Positions 10,494-17,600 of a stretch of 64,000 bases of DNA are shown here, piece after piece. The translations under genes were made by a program, and so were the position numbers. The stretch is from an uncultured Alphaproteobacteria bacterium. GTDB taxonomy: Bacteria; Pseudomonadota; Alphaproteobacteria; HIMB59; GCA-002718135. Below the pieces are notes generated by a model. The model was not told where the DNA came from. It worked only from the letters and a program-made list of their open reading frames with translations, and made no database searches. The first letter of the stretch is position 1, and each line of letters opens with the position of its first letter. Location: positions 1-64,000 of the forward strand of contig CACJRM010000001.1 in the NCBI GenBank assembly GCA_902595805.1. The letters run 5' to 3'.

Positions 10494-10934
10494 ATGGAAA
10501 CTGCTTCTTTTGAAACTAAACTTGGTTGGATTACAGTAAAAAAAAAGAGTGGTAGTGTCTTTTCACTGAGTTTTGGAAAAACAAATAAAACAATTGATTT
10601 AATTAATATTAAGAATCAGATTAATTTATATGCTTCTGGAAAACTTAAAAATTTCAGGATTAACTATTCTTTTGAAGGCTCACCTTTGCAAAAAAAAATT
10701 TGGAAAGAATTATCTAAAATTAAATATGGTAAAGTTTCAACATATGGAGAAATAGCAAAAAAAGTTGGTACCTCTCCAAGATATGTAGGTAATGTTTGTG
10801 GACAAAATAAACTTTTACTTATTATACCCTGTCACAGAGTGATACGAAGTGATGGTAAACTCGGAGGATTTTCTGGAAGAGGGGGGATCAAATTAAAAAA
10901 AAGATTACTTAATTTAGAAAAAAATGTCTCATAA
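10494..10934 (+). CDS. ogt: Methylated-DNA--protein-cysteine methyltransferase
   Basis: Suicide repair protein that moves methyl groups from O6-methylguanine to its own cysteine. The active-site motif IPCHRVIRSDGKLGGFSG is present with C113 as acceptor, preceded by the winged-helix DNA-binding core (WKELSKIKYGKVSTYGEIAKK). At 146 residues it is a short form with a reduced N-terminal domain. Its end overlaps the start of the GATase gene by 11 bases, so the two are probably co-expressed. Confidence 0.94.
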   Translation: METASFETKLGWITVKKKSGSVFSLSFGKTNKTIDLINIKNQINLYASGKLKNFRINYSFEGSPLQKKIWKELSKIKYGKVSTYGEIAKKVGTSPRYVGNVCGQNKLLLIIPCHRVIRSDGKLGGFSGRGGIKLKKRLLNLEKNVS

Positions 10935-11652
10935 AATAATTATTCTTCAACATACACCTTTAGTTACACCTGGATACTTTACAAAGTTAATGAATGAAGA
11001 TTTAGTTGAATCAACTATTATTCGATTGGATCAAGGAGAAAAGATTCCTGTTAATCTTGATATATTTGATGGAATGATATGTTTAGGTGGGCCAATGGAT
11101 ACTTGGATGGAAGAACAATATCCATGGATGATTGAAGAAAAAAATAAGATAAAGGAATTTGTCCTAAGTAATCAAAAACCATATCTTGGAATCTGTTTAG
11201 GCTGTCAATTTTTAGGAGAAATTCTTGGTGGTAAAGTAATTAAATCTAATCCACCAGAAATCGGAGTTCTAAATATAGATATTTTAGATAATAAAAAAAA
11301 GGATCTACTATTTCAAAATTTTGATAATGAGATTAAAGCATTACAATGGCATAGTTATGAAGTAAGTGAACTAAATAATTCTGATGTTACTATTTTAGGT
11401 TCATCAGATATTACAAAATTTCAAATTTTTAAATATAAAAATCATGCTTATGGCATTCAATTTCATATGGAAGTAGATGAAAATACAATTATTAAATGGT
11501 CCAAAGTCCCTGAATTAAAAAATGCTTTAGAAAAATATTTAGGAAAAAACTCTATTGAGGAACTTGATAAATTGCTTAGAAATAATATTCAAGAAATGAA
11601 CAATAATACTAAAATATTATACGAAAATTTTAAAAATTTAATGACTACCTAA
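10924..11652 (+). CDS. Class I glutamine amidotransferase-domain protein
   Basis: A stand-alone GATase1 fold of 242 residues. The nucleophile is C91 in LGICLGCQFLG and the His/Glu pair is H181/E183 in GIQFHMEVDE, so the catalytic triad is complete. No synthase domain is fused. This resembles the GMP-synthase-like or gamma-glutamyl hydrolase-like amidotransferases found near many metabolic genes, so the acceptor substrate cannot be named. It overlaps ogt and is followed 34 bases later by the sugar isomerase gene. Confidence 0.88.
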   Translation: MSHKIIILQHTPLVTPGYFTKLMNEDLVESTIIRLDQGEKIPVNLDIFDGMICLGGPMDTWMEEQYPWMIEEKNKIKEFVLSNQKPYLGICLGCQFLGEILGGKVIKSNPPEIGVLNIDILDNKKKDLLFQNFDNEIKALQWHSYEVSELNNSDVTILGSSDITKFQIFKYKNHAYGIQFHMEVDENTIIKWSKVPELKNALEKYLGKNSIEELDKLLRNNIQEMNNNTKILYENFKNLMTT

Positions 11653-11686
11653 AAGTTTCATGTTTAAATAGTTTTGGAGAAAATAT

Positions 11687-12739
11687 ATGAAAAAAATTAA
11701 AGGACCTGCTATATTTCTAGCACAGTTTATAGGAGATAAAGAACCATTTAATTCACTACCCAGTATCTGTAAATGGGTATCTGATCTTGGATATAAAGGA
11801 ATTCAATTACCAGCAGAAAATTTAGCAGTATTTGATTTAGATAAAGCAGCTTCGAGTAAAGATTACTGTGATGAAATAAAAGGAATAGCAAAAAATTTTA
11901 ATCTTGAAATAACTGATATTGCATCACATCTAACCGGTCAATTGGTTGCAGTGCATCCTGCTTATGACACACTCTTTGATGGTTTTGCTGCTGATGAGGT
12001 AAAAGGTAATCCAAAAGCTAGACAAGAATGGGCTGTAAAAAGGATGATGAATGTCGCTCAAGCATCAAAAAACTTAAATTTAAAAACTGCTGCTACATTT
12101 TCTGGGGCTTTATGTTGGCCCTTTCTTTATCCATTTCCCCAAAGACCTGCAGGTTTAGAAGATGAAGCTTTTGGTGAATTAGCAAAAAGATGGCATCCAA
12201 TTTTAGATAAATTTGATGAGTGTGGAGTAGATCTTTGTTACGAAATTCACCCTAGTGAAGATTTACACGATGGTTCAACTTTCGAAATGTTTTTAGACAG
12301 AGTAAATAATCATCAACGTTGTAATATGTTGTATGACCCAAGTCATTATGTTCTCCAATGTTTAAACTATCTTGATCATATTGATATTTACCATGAAAGA
12401 ATAAAAATGTTTCATGTTAAAGATGCAGAATTTAATCCGTCTGGTAGGCAAGGAGTTTACGGAGGTTATCAATCATGGATAAATAGAGCAGGTAGATTTA
12501 GATCACTTGGTGATGGCCAGGTTGATTTTAAATCAATTTTTTCAAAACTATCTGGTTATAATTTTGATGGATGGGCAGTTTTAGAGTGGGAATGCTGTAT
12601 TAAAAGCCCTGAACAAGGTGCAGCTGAAGGAGCTCCATTTATTCAAAATCACATTATTGAAGTTACAGACAAAGCATTTGATGATTTTGCAAGTTCTGGA
12701 ACGGACGAGCAAGCTAACAAAAAGATTTTAGGTATATAA
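11687..12739 (+). CDS. Sugar phosphate isomerase/epimerase (xylose isomerase-like TIM barrel, MocC/IolE-type)
   Basis: The 350-residue product belongs to the AP endonuclease 2/xylose isomerase-like TIM barrel family. Metal-ligand-type segments include CYEIHPSED, MLYDPSHYVLQ, MFHVKDAEF and the C-terminal VLEWECC. Such proteins act as ketose epimerases, isomerases or inosose dehydratases; the rhizopine protein MocC is a member. A GGAG Shine-Dalgarno precedes ATG 11687. It is paired with the Gfo/Idh/MocA dehydrogenase nine bases downstream, the combination typical of inositol or rare-sugar catabolism. The specific substrate is unknown. Confidence 0.86.
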   Translation: MKKIKGPAIFLAQFIGDKEPFNSLPSICKWVSDLGYKGIQLPAENLAVFDLDKAASSKDYCDEIKGIAKNFNLEITDIASHLTGQLVAVHPAYDTLFDGFAADEVKGNPKARQEWAVKRMMNVAQASKNLNLKTAATFSGALCWPFLYPFPQRPAGLEDEAFGELAKRWHPILDKFDECGVDLCYEIHPSEDLHDGSTFEMFLDRVNNHQRCNMLYDPSHYVLQCLNYLDHIDIYHERIKMFHVKDAEFNPSGRQGVYGGYQSWINRAGRFRSLGDGQVDFKSIFSKLSGYNFDGWAVLEWECCIKSPEQGAAEGAPFIQNHIIEVTDKAFDDFASSGTDEQANKKILGI

Positions 12740-12748
12740 GGAGTAATT

Positions 12749-13900
12749 ATGGGAAGAAGATTAAAACTTGGGATGATTGGTGGTGGCCAAGGAGCTTTTA
12801 TTGGAGCCGTGCATCGTCTATGTGCAAGGATGGATGATAAGTATGAATTTGTTGCTGGTTGTTTATCTTCAACTCCTGAAAAAGCAGCTAAGTCTGCTGA
12901 AGAAATTGGTCTTGATCCTTCAAGAAGTTACCCTGATTTTAAAACTATGGCTGAAGAAGAATCTAAAAGAGATGACGGCATTGAAGTAGTATCCATTGTT
13001 ACACCAAATCATATGCATGCTGCACCAGCAATAGAATTTCTAAATAAAAATATTCATGTTATTTGTGATAAACCTATGACTTCTACAATGGAAGATGCTC
13101 ATAAATTAGTTGAAGCAGTCTCTAAATCTGATGCTCATTTTTTCTTAACTCATAATTATTCTGGATATCCAGTTGTTAGAGGTATGAGATCACTTATTGA
13201 AAATGGAGCACTAGGCAAAATAAGAATTATTAAAGGATCTTATCTTCAGGGTTGGCTTGGTTCAAAAGAAGAAGATTCAGGTTCTAATAAACAAGCAGAA
13301 TGGAGAACTGATCCTTCAAGAAGTGGAGCTGCAGGAAGTGTGGGTGATATAGGAAGTCATGCTATGCATTTGTTAGAATTTATAACCCAATTAAAATTAC
13401 AATCAGTTAGTGCAGATCTAACTACCTTTGTTGAAGGAAGAAAATTAGATGATGATGCTTCTATAATGATCAGATTAAATAATGGAGCTAAGGGATCATT
13501 ATCTATCTCTCAAGTTGCAACAGGTGAAGAAAATAATTTTAGTGTTGCTATTTATGGTGACAAGGGTGCATTGAAATGGAGTCAAGAAAATCCAAATTAT
13601 GCAACATTTAATCAAGTAGGGGAGGCGAGTCAGATAATAACTAGAGGTGGTTCGATTAAAGTTGAAGGAAGTGAAGCTAATGTCCGAATCCCTGCTGGTC
13701 ACCCAGAAGGATATCTTGAGGCATTTGCACAAATCTATTCAGATGCTGCAGATGTTATTCAAAATAAAAAAAATAAGGAAGAATTATTAAAGATGCTTCC
13801 AAATATTGATGATGGTTTGCACATAATGAAATTTATTAATGCTACTGTAGATTCGAGTAATAATAATTCTAAGTGGATAAATTTATCTGAAATAAATTGA
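12749..13900 (+). CDS. Gfo/Idh/MocA-family NAD(P)-dependent oxidoreductase
   Basis: The N-terminal Rossmann fold begins LGMIGGGQGAFIGAVH. The family signature CDKPMTSTMEDA (near residues 110-120) carries the catalytic lysine, and GDIGSHAMHLLEF matches the C-terminal substrate-domain helix with its catalytic His. At 383 residues it is the usual length. AAGGAG lies just before ATG 12749. Members oxidise sugars, inositols or sugar derivatives. Its partner is the isomerase/epimerase immediately upstream; together they look like a two-gene sugar or cyclitol module. The riboswitch-amt region begins about 100 bases after its stop. Confidence 0.92.
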   Translation: MGRRLKLGMIGGGQGAFIGAVHRLCARMDDKYEFVAGCLSSTPEKAAKSAEEIGLDPSRSYPDFKTMAEEESKRDDGIEVVSIVTPNHMHAAPAIEFLNKNIHVICDKPMTSTMEDAHKLVEAVSKSDAHFFLTHNYSGYPVVRGMRSLIENGALGKIRIIKGSYLQGWLGSKEEDSGSNKQAEWRTDPSRSGAAGSVGDIGSHAMHLLEFITQLKLQSVSADLTTFVEGRKLDDDASIMIRLNNGAKGSLSISQVATGEENNFSVAIYGDKGALKWSQENPNYATFNQVGEASQIITRGGSIKVEGSEANVRIPAGHPEGYLEAFAQIYSDAADVIQNKKNKEELLKMLPNIDDGLHIMKFINATVDSSNNNSKWINLSEIN

Positions 13901-13931
13901 TATTTTGGCAGTATTATTAGTTTTTTTTATA

Positions 13932-13948
13932 TATGCAAATATTGCATA
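13932..13948. repeat. Short palindrome upstream of the first amt leader
   Basis: TATGCAA and TTGCATA face each other across three bases, about 60 bases before the first glutamine aptamer. The spacing and half-site (TGCA-N5-TGCA) suggest an operator for a dimeric regulator or part of the amt promoter. The equivalent stretch before the second amt leader lacks an obvious copy, which weakens a shared-operator idea. Otherwise 13901-14005 shows only a T-rich tract after the dehydrogenase gene and AT-rich promoter-like DNA. Confidence 0.35.
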
Positions 13949-14005
13949 CCAATATTCTCTTAAATATTCTTACTAAAATTCAATAATAAACTAATTCAAT
14001 CATTA

Positions 14006-14055
14006 CGTTCATCACTCTTTTAGGGTGACGGAAGTAGACGAAAGTCGAAGGAACG
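14006..14055 (+). promoter_or_regulatory. Glutamine riboswitch (glnA-type) aptamer 1 of the amt leader A
   Basis: The sequence folds as the glutamine-binding glnA RNA: P1 is CGTTC paired with GAACG, P2 is CACTC/GGGTG around a TTTTA loop, followed by the conserved GACGGAAGTAG, a GAC-GAAA-GTC hairpin (P3) and CGAAGGAACG. The invariant blocks are those I know from the cyanobacterial and marine glnA motif. It is the first of two aptamers, separated by 17 bases, in the leader of an ammonium transporter gene, a fitting target for glutamine sensing. The direction of regulation cannot be read from sequence. Confidence 0.92.
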
Positions 14056-14072
14056 CATGCAAAGTTATAAAT

Positions 14073-14122
14073 CGTTCAATTTGCCCTTAGGCAAATCGGA
14101 AGTAGGTTAAACCGAAGGAACG
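14073..14122 (+). promoter_or_regulatory. Glutamine riboswitch (glnA-type) aptamer 2 of the amt leader A
   Basis: Second complete aptamer: P1 CGTTC/GAACG, P2 ATTTGCC/GGCAAAT, then CGGAAGTAGG, a short P3 closed by GG/CC and CGAAGGAACG. P2 and P3 differ from aptamer 1 but keep their pairing, while the ligand-binding blocks are unchanged, which is the mark of a selected RNA structure. It is followed by a segment conserved in the second leader and then by the amt ribosome binding site about 85 bases downstream. Confidence 0.92.
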
Positions 14123-14157
14123 CGGATCTTAGTAATTAATTTCCATAGCTAAGCATG
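14123..14157 (+). promoter_or_regulatory. Conserved post-aptamer segment (probable expression platform), leader A
   Basis: The 35 bases after aptamer 2 are identical in the leader of the second amt gene, although the sequences further downstream diverge. The segment contains CTTAG (14128-14132) and CTAAG (14149-14153), which can pair around a 16-base loop. No U-tract follows, so a classical transcription terminator is not evident. A translational or other switching mechanism is possible. A further small hairpin (CTCA-ATG-TGAG) lies nearby at about 14174-14184. Confidence 0.6.
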
Positions 14158-14215
14158 AAAAGTAACGCATGACTCAATGTGAGCCATGTACTGTGAAATT
14201 TATAATGGAGGATTA

Positions 14216-15502
14216 ATGTTAAAAAAATCTATATATTTCATTAGCATTATTGCCGTCTTTATGCTCTTTAGTTCATACGCGAGAGCCGAAGTAGATGGTG
14301 AAGTGCAATACATTTTAAATACATTCCTATTTCTTGTATCTGGGTTCTTAGTCATGTGGATGGCAGCAGGATTTGCAATGCTTGAATCAGGACTTGTAAC
14401 GTCTAAAAGTGTAGCAACAATAGCTGCAAAAAATATAGGCTTATATTCTATAGCTGGTTTAATGTTCTGGTTAGTTGGATATAATATGGCATATGGCATT
14501 CCTGCAGGCGGTTTCATCGGATCTCCGCTTCCTTGGAGTGATGGTAGTGCTCTTGATACAGGTTATTCAGATGGTTCTGACTGGTTCTTTCAGATGGTAT
14601 TTTGTGCAACAACATGCTCAATTGTATCTGGAACACTAGCTGAAAGAATCAAAATTTGGCCATTCTTTATTTTTTGTGCTTTATTAACTGGTTTCATTTA
14701 TCCAATCGAAATGGGTTGGCAGTGGGGTGGAGGATACTTAGCGGAAGCTGGTTTCTCAGATTTTGCTGGTTCAACTCTAGTACATAGTGCAGGAGCAGCA
14801 GCAGCACTCGCTGGTGCAATTTTATTAGGTCCAAGATTAGGTAGATTTACTGATAGTGGTGAAGCAGCTCCAATGGAGCCTTTTGCAAATTCTTCAATAC
14901 CTCTTGCAACTCTTGGTGTATTTATCCTGTGGCTTGGATGGTTTGGATTTAATGGTGGTTCACAACTTGCAATGGGGACATTTGATGATGTTACAGCAGT
15001 GGCAACAATATATATTAATACTAACTTGGCAGCTGGTGCAGGTGTAATGGCTTGTGCAGTAATTTCAAGACTAGTAACTGGTAAAACAGATGTTGTTATG
15101 ATGCTTAACGGAGCATTAGGTGGCTTGGTAGCAATTACTGCAGAACCATTAGCTCCTTCTCCATTCTTAGCAGTGATCATTGGTGCTATTGGTGGTTTAA
15201 TTGTCTTCTATGGTACAAGACTTTTAATATCACTTAAAATTGATGATGTTGTTGGAGCAATTCCTGTACACGGTTTTGCTGGAATTTTTGGAACATTAGT
15301 TGTTCCAATTTCAAACAGCGCAGCAAGTTTTGGAGCCCAACTTTACGGTATAATAGCAATTAACGTTTTCGTTTTTGTCGTATCATTTATAATTTGGTAC
15401 ATCATGAAAATGCTCTTTGGTATAAGAATAAGTGAAGAAGCTGAAAAACTTGGTACCGATAAATCTGAAGTAGGCGTAATGGCTTACAGCATCAGAGACT
15501 AA
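14216..15502 (+). CDS. amt: Ammonium transporter (Amt/MEP/Rh family)
   Basis: Trimeric inner-membrane ammonium channel/transporter. ATG 14216 is preceded by GGAGG and begins a signal-like N-terminus ending in ARA-EVDG; an in-frame ATG at 14186 lacks a good ribosome site. The 428-residue protein has the twin pore histidines H190 (TLVHSAGA) and H352 (AIPVHGFAG), the Amt block GFNGGSQLAMG and a conserved cytoplasmic tail RISEEAEKLGTDKSEVG. No glnK/PII gene accompanies it, unlike the usual glnK-amtB pair; control appears to come from the tandem glutamine riboswitch leader. It is closely related to the second copy at 16254-17540. Confidence 0.96.
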   Translation: MLKKSIYFISIIAVFMLFSSYARAEVDGEVQYILNTFLFLVSGFLVMWMAAGFAMLESGLVTSKSVATIAAKNIGLYSIAGLMFWLVGYNMAYGIPAGGFIGSPLPWSDGSALDTGYSDGSDWFFQMVFCATTCSIVSGTLAERIKIWPFFIFCALLTGFIYPIEMGWQWGGGYLAEAGFSDFAGSTLVHSAGAAAALAGAILLGPRLGRFTDSGEAAPMEPFANSSIPLATLGVFILWLGWFGFNGGSQLAMGTFDDVTAVATIYINTNLAAGAGVMACAVISRLVTGKTDVVMMLNGALGGLVAITAEPLAPSPFLAVIIGAIGGLIVFYGTRLLISLKIDDVVGAIPVHGFAGIFGTLVVPISNSAASFGAQLYGIIAINVFVFVVSFIIWYIMKMLFGIRISEEAEKLGTDKSEVGVMAYSIRD

Positions 15503-15552
15503 TGAATTTAGTGATTAGCACATCAACTCCTTATAGTTGGTCACTAAAAAAT

Positions 15553-15572
15553 GGGAGAGCATTTGCTCTCCC
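15553..15572 (+). other. Stable hairpin between the first amt and the winged-helix gene
   Basis: GGGAGAGC and GCTCTCCC form an eight-base-pair stem with an ATTT loop, 50 bases after the amt stop. An A-run precedes it and no T-run follows on the plus strand, so it is not a standard terminator for amt. On the minus strand it would be followed by T-rich sequence. It may protect the amt mRNA 3' end or set lower expression of the next gene. Confidence 0.7.
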
Positions 15573-15602
15573 AAAACTCTTAAACATTAGTTGGAGGGTC
15601 AA

Positions 15603-15977
15603 ATGACTGAAACAGAAATTATTAAAGAAAAAAAAAGAAACATATATTCAAGCTTTTTTTCAGAAGATTACGTTTCAAAATTTTTATTTAAATCAATTTT
15701 GCATCATGTTATTTCTCTAGAGATCTATGAAAATAATAGCTTAAATGGAATTTCATTTGAAACAATTTGTGCTAATATACCAAAGTCAATTGGTTCTAGA
15801 TCTTCTATTCAATCAATTTTAAACGAAGCATTGGAAAAAAATATTTTTATAAAAGAACAAAGTAAATCTGATAAACGAATTAAGAATTACTACTTAAGTA
15901 ATAATTTTCTTGATATGATTAATGGTTGGTTAAAAAAAGAAGGTACATTTTTTAACAAAATGAGCCTAGAAAATTAA
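15603..15977 (+). CDS. Small winged-helix (MarR-like) DNA-binding protein
   Basis: ATG 15603 is preceded by GGAGG; a TTG 12 bases earlier falls in that ribosome site. The 124-residue product is mostly helical, with a recognition-helix-like segment SIGSRSSIQSILNEALEKN followed by a wing with basic residues (SKSDKRIKNYYLS), as in MarR-type regulators that read SDKR-x-K. It has no ligand domain. It is sandwiched between two riboswitch-controlled ammonium transporter genes, which suggests a nitrogen-related regulator, but this is inference. Confidence 0.7.
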   Translation: MTETEIIKEKKRNIYSSFFSEDYVSKFLFKSILHHVISLEIYENNSLNGISFETICANIPKSIGSRSSIQSILNEALEKNIFIKEQSKSDKRIKNYYLSNNFLDMINGWLKKEGTFFNKMSLEN

Positions 15978-16045
15978 TTAGATTTAATAATTAATTTTAA
16001 TACTATTTATTGATACTTTCTAAATTATAGTTATAAGTCAAATCA

Positions 16046-16095
16046 CGTTCATCACTCTTTTGGGGTGACGGAAGTAGACGAAAGTCGAAGGAACG
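16046..16095 (+). promoter_or_regulatory. Glutamine riboswitch (glnA-type) aptamer 1 of the amt leader B
   Basis: Differs by one base from aptamer 1 of leader A over 50 bases (a G for an A in the P2 loop region). P1 CGTTC/GAACG, P2 CACTC/GGGTG, GACGGAAGTAG and the GAAA-capped P3 are all intact. It starts 69 bases after the stop of the winged-helix gene, so the second amt has its own leader and probably its own promoter in 15978-16045, which otherwise is AT-rich with no recognised feature. Confidence 0.92.
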
Positions 16096-16113
16096 CATGC
16101 AAAGTTATTAAAT

Positions 16114-16162
16114 CGTTCAATTTGCAGCTTGCAAATCGGAAGTAGGTATACCCGAAGGAACG
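16114..16162 (+). promoter_or_regulatory. Glutamine riboswitch (glnA-type) aptamer 2 of the amt leader B
   Basis: P1 CGTTC/GAACG; P2 is ATTTGC/GCAAAT with a different loop from leader A, a change that leaves the stem intact; then CGGAAGTAGG, a short P3 with GG/CC and CGAAGGAACG. The loops and P3 carry most of the substitutions between the two leaders, while the ligand-binding core is invariant. Leader B therefore also presents two aptamers in tandem, 18 bases apart. Confidence 0.92.
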
Positions 16163-16226
16163 CGGATCTTAGTAATTAATTTCCATAGCTAAGCATGATG
16201 CAATGCATAACTAAAGGTTAGTTATG
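16163..16226 (+). promoter_or_regulatory. Post-aptamer segment and hairpin, leader B
   Basis: The first 35 bases (16163-16197) are identical to those in leader A, including the CTTAG/CTAAG pair. The rest is unlike leader A but contains its own hairpin: CATAACTA (16206-16213) pairs with TAGTTATG (16219-16226) around a five-base loop, ending 17 bases before the Shine-Dalgarno. There is no T-run after it. Leader A has a hairpin of different sequence at the same place, suggesting conserved structure rather than sequence. Confidence 0.55.
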
Positions 16227-16253
16227 TTTCTATAATTTTATATGGAGTTAATA

Positions 16254-17540
16254 ATGTATAAAAAATTTTTTAGTCTTTTTACAATTCTCTTTTTTATTTT
16301 GTTGCTAAGTTCTTCTGTGAGAGCAGAGGTTGATGCAGAAGTAGCATATATATTTAATACATTTTCTTTTTTAGTTTGTGGGTTCTTAGTCATGTGGATG
16401 GCTGCAGGATTTCTATTTTTAGAATCAGGCCTAGTTACAACCAGAAGTGTATCAACAATTGCTGCTAAAAATATTGGAAAATTCGCAATAGTTTCAATTG
16501 TTTTCTATTTAATTGGATACAATCTTGGATATTCTGTCCCTGAAGGAGGCTATATTGGTACACCATCCATATGGACTGATAATACTTCTATGGAAACAGG
16601 TTACTCAGATGCTTCGGACTGGTTTTTTCAAGCTTTATTTGTTTGTGCTACTGTGTCTATTGTATCAGGTGCTGTCGCGGAGCGAATAAAAATTTGGCCC
16701 TTTTTTACATTTGCAGCAGTACTTGGAGGAGTAATTTATCCAATTCAAATGGGTTGGGAATGGGGTGGAGGATGGCTAGACGCCCTAGGCTTTGCAGATT
16801 TTGCTGGCTCGACATTAGTTCACGCTTGTGGTGGTTCTGCAGCTTTAGCAGGAGTAATACTTTTAGGTCCAAGACTTGGAAGATTTAGTGCAAGTGGAGA
16901 ACCAGCTAATATGGCTCCATTTGCTCCATCATCCATTCCTTTAGTTACATTAGGAACATTTATTTTATGGATGGGGTGGTATGGCTTTAATGGTGGATCC
17001 CAACTTGCATTAGGTTCTTATGAAGATGCAACTGCAATGTCAAAAATTTTCATGAATACTCAACTTGCAGCTTGTGGTGGATGTATGGCTGGTGCCGCAA
17101 TAACAAGATTGATTGGTGGCAAAACTGATATTGTTATGATGCTAAATGGAGCTCTTGCAGGTTTAGTTTCAATAACAGCTGAGCCATTGATGCCTAGTCC
17201 ATTGCTTGCAATTGGAATTGGAGCAGTTGGTGGAGTAATAATGTATTATGGAACTAACTTCTTAAACTCATTAAAACTAGATGATGTTGTTGGTGCAATA
17301 CCCGTACATATGTTTGCAGGTATTTGGGGAACATTAGTTGTTCCTCTAACTAATCCTGATGCATCATACCCAATTCAATTACTGGGCGTTGCTTCAGTGT
17401 GTATCTTTGTTTTTGTTTTCTCATATATTGTAATATATCTAATTAAAAATATTATGGGATTAAGAATTAGTGAAGAAGCCGAAAAACTTGGTACAGATAA
17501 AGCCGAGGTTGGAGTAGTAGCTTATTCAATTAGAGACTAA
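16254..17540 (+). CDS. amt: Ammonium transporter (Amt/MEP/Rh family), second copy
   Basis: A 428-residue paralogue of the preceding transporter, equal in length and colinear. ATG 16254 follows GGAG at 16243-16246; an in-frame ATG at 16242 overlaps that site and is rejected. The signal-like N-terminus ends SVRA-EVDA. The pore histidines sit in TLVHACGG and AIPVHMFAG, and the tail RISEEAEKLGTDKAEVG is shared. Differences cluster in loops and in the first helix. The whole leader-plus-gene unit appears duplicated, so the two may differ in affinity or in the glutamine level at which they are expressed. Confidence 0.96.
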   Translation: MYKKFFSLFTILFFILLLSSSVRAEVDAEVAYIFNTFSFLVCGFLVMWMAAGFLFLESGLVTTRSVSTIAAKNIGKFAIVSIVFYLIGYNLGYSVPEGGYIGTPSIWTDNTSMETGYSDASDWFFQALFVCATVSIVSGAVAERIKIWPFFTFAAVLGGVIYPIQMGWEWGGGWLDALGFADFAGSTLVHACGGSAALAGVILLGPRLGRFSASGEPANMAPFAPSSIPLVTLGTFILWMGWYGFNGGSQLALGSYEDATAMSKIFMNTQLAACGGCMAGAAITRLIGGKTDIVMMLNGALAGLVSITAEPLMPSPLLAIGIGAVGGVIMYYGTNFLNSLKLDDVVGAIPVHMFAGIWGTLVVPLTNPDASYPIQLLGVASVCIFVFVFSYIVIYLIKNIMGLRISEEAEKLGTDKAEVGVVAYSIRD

Positions 17541-17554
17541 CACTTAAAAAAAAA

Positions 17555-17582
17555 TTAAGAGAGGTAATCTTACCTCTCTTAA
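17555..17582. terminator. Twelve-base-pair hairpin, likely minus-strand terminator for yqgE
   Basis: TTAAGAGAGGTA and TACCTCTCTTAA pair perfectly around ATCT. On the minus strand the stem is followed by a long T-run (the A-run at about 17546-17554), the classical intrinsic terminator layout for transcription leaving yqgE through the small gene. On the plus strand no T-run follows, so for amt it is at most a 3' mRNA stabiliser placed 15 bases after the stop and just before the ribosome site of the 63-residue gene. Confidence 0.65.
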
Positions 17583-17600
17583 AAATAAAGGAGATAAAAT

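Noticed and set aside
14186-14215. ATG 14186 as the start of the first amt gene
   Set aside because: It lacks a ribosome site and places extra residues before a good signal-like N-terminus; ATG 14216 has GGAGG at proper spacing.
14698-15180. A 160-codon frame on the minus strand inside the first amt gene
   Set aside because: It is the antisense shadow of a highly conserved transporter with no ribosome site or family resemblance. Similar shadows inside ctaD, ilvD-type, purL and smc genes were dropped for the same reason.
15553-15572. Intrinsic terminator of the first amt gene
   Set aside because: The stem is strong but no T-run follows on the plus strand; the A-run precedes the stem.
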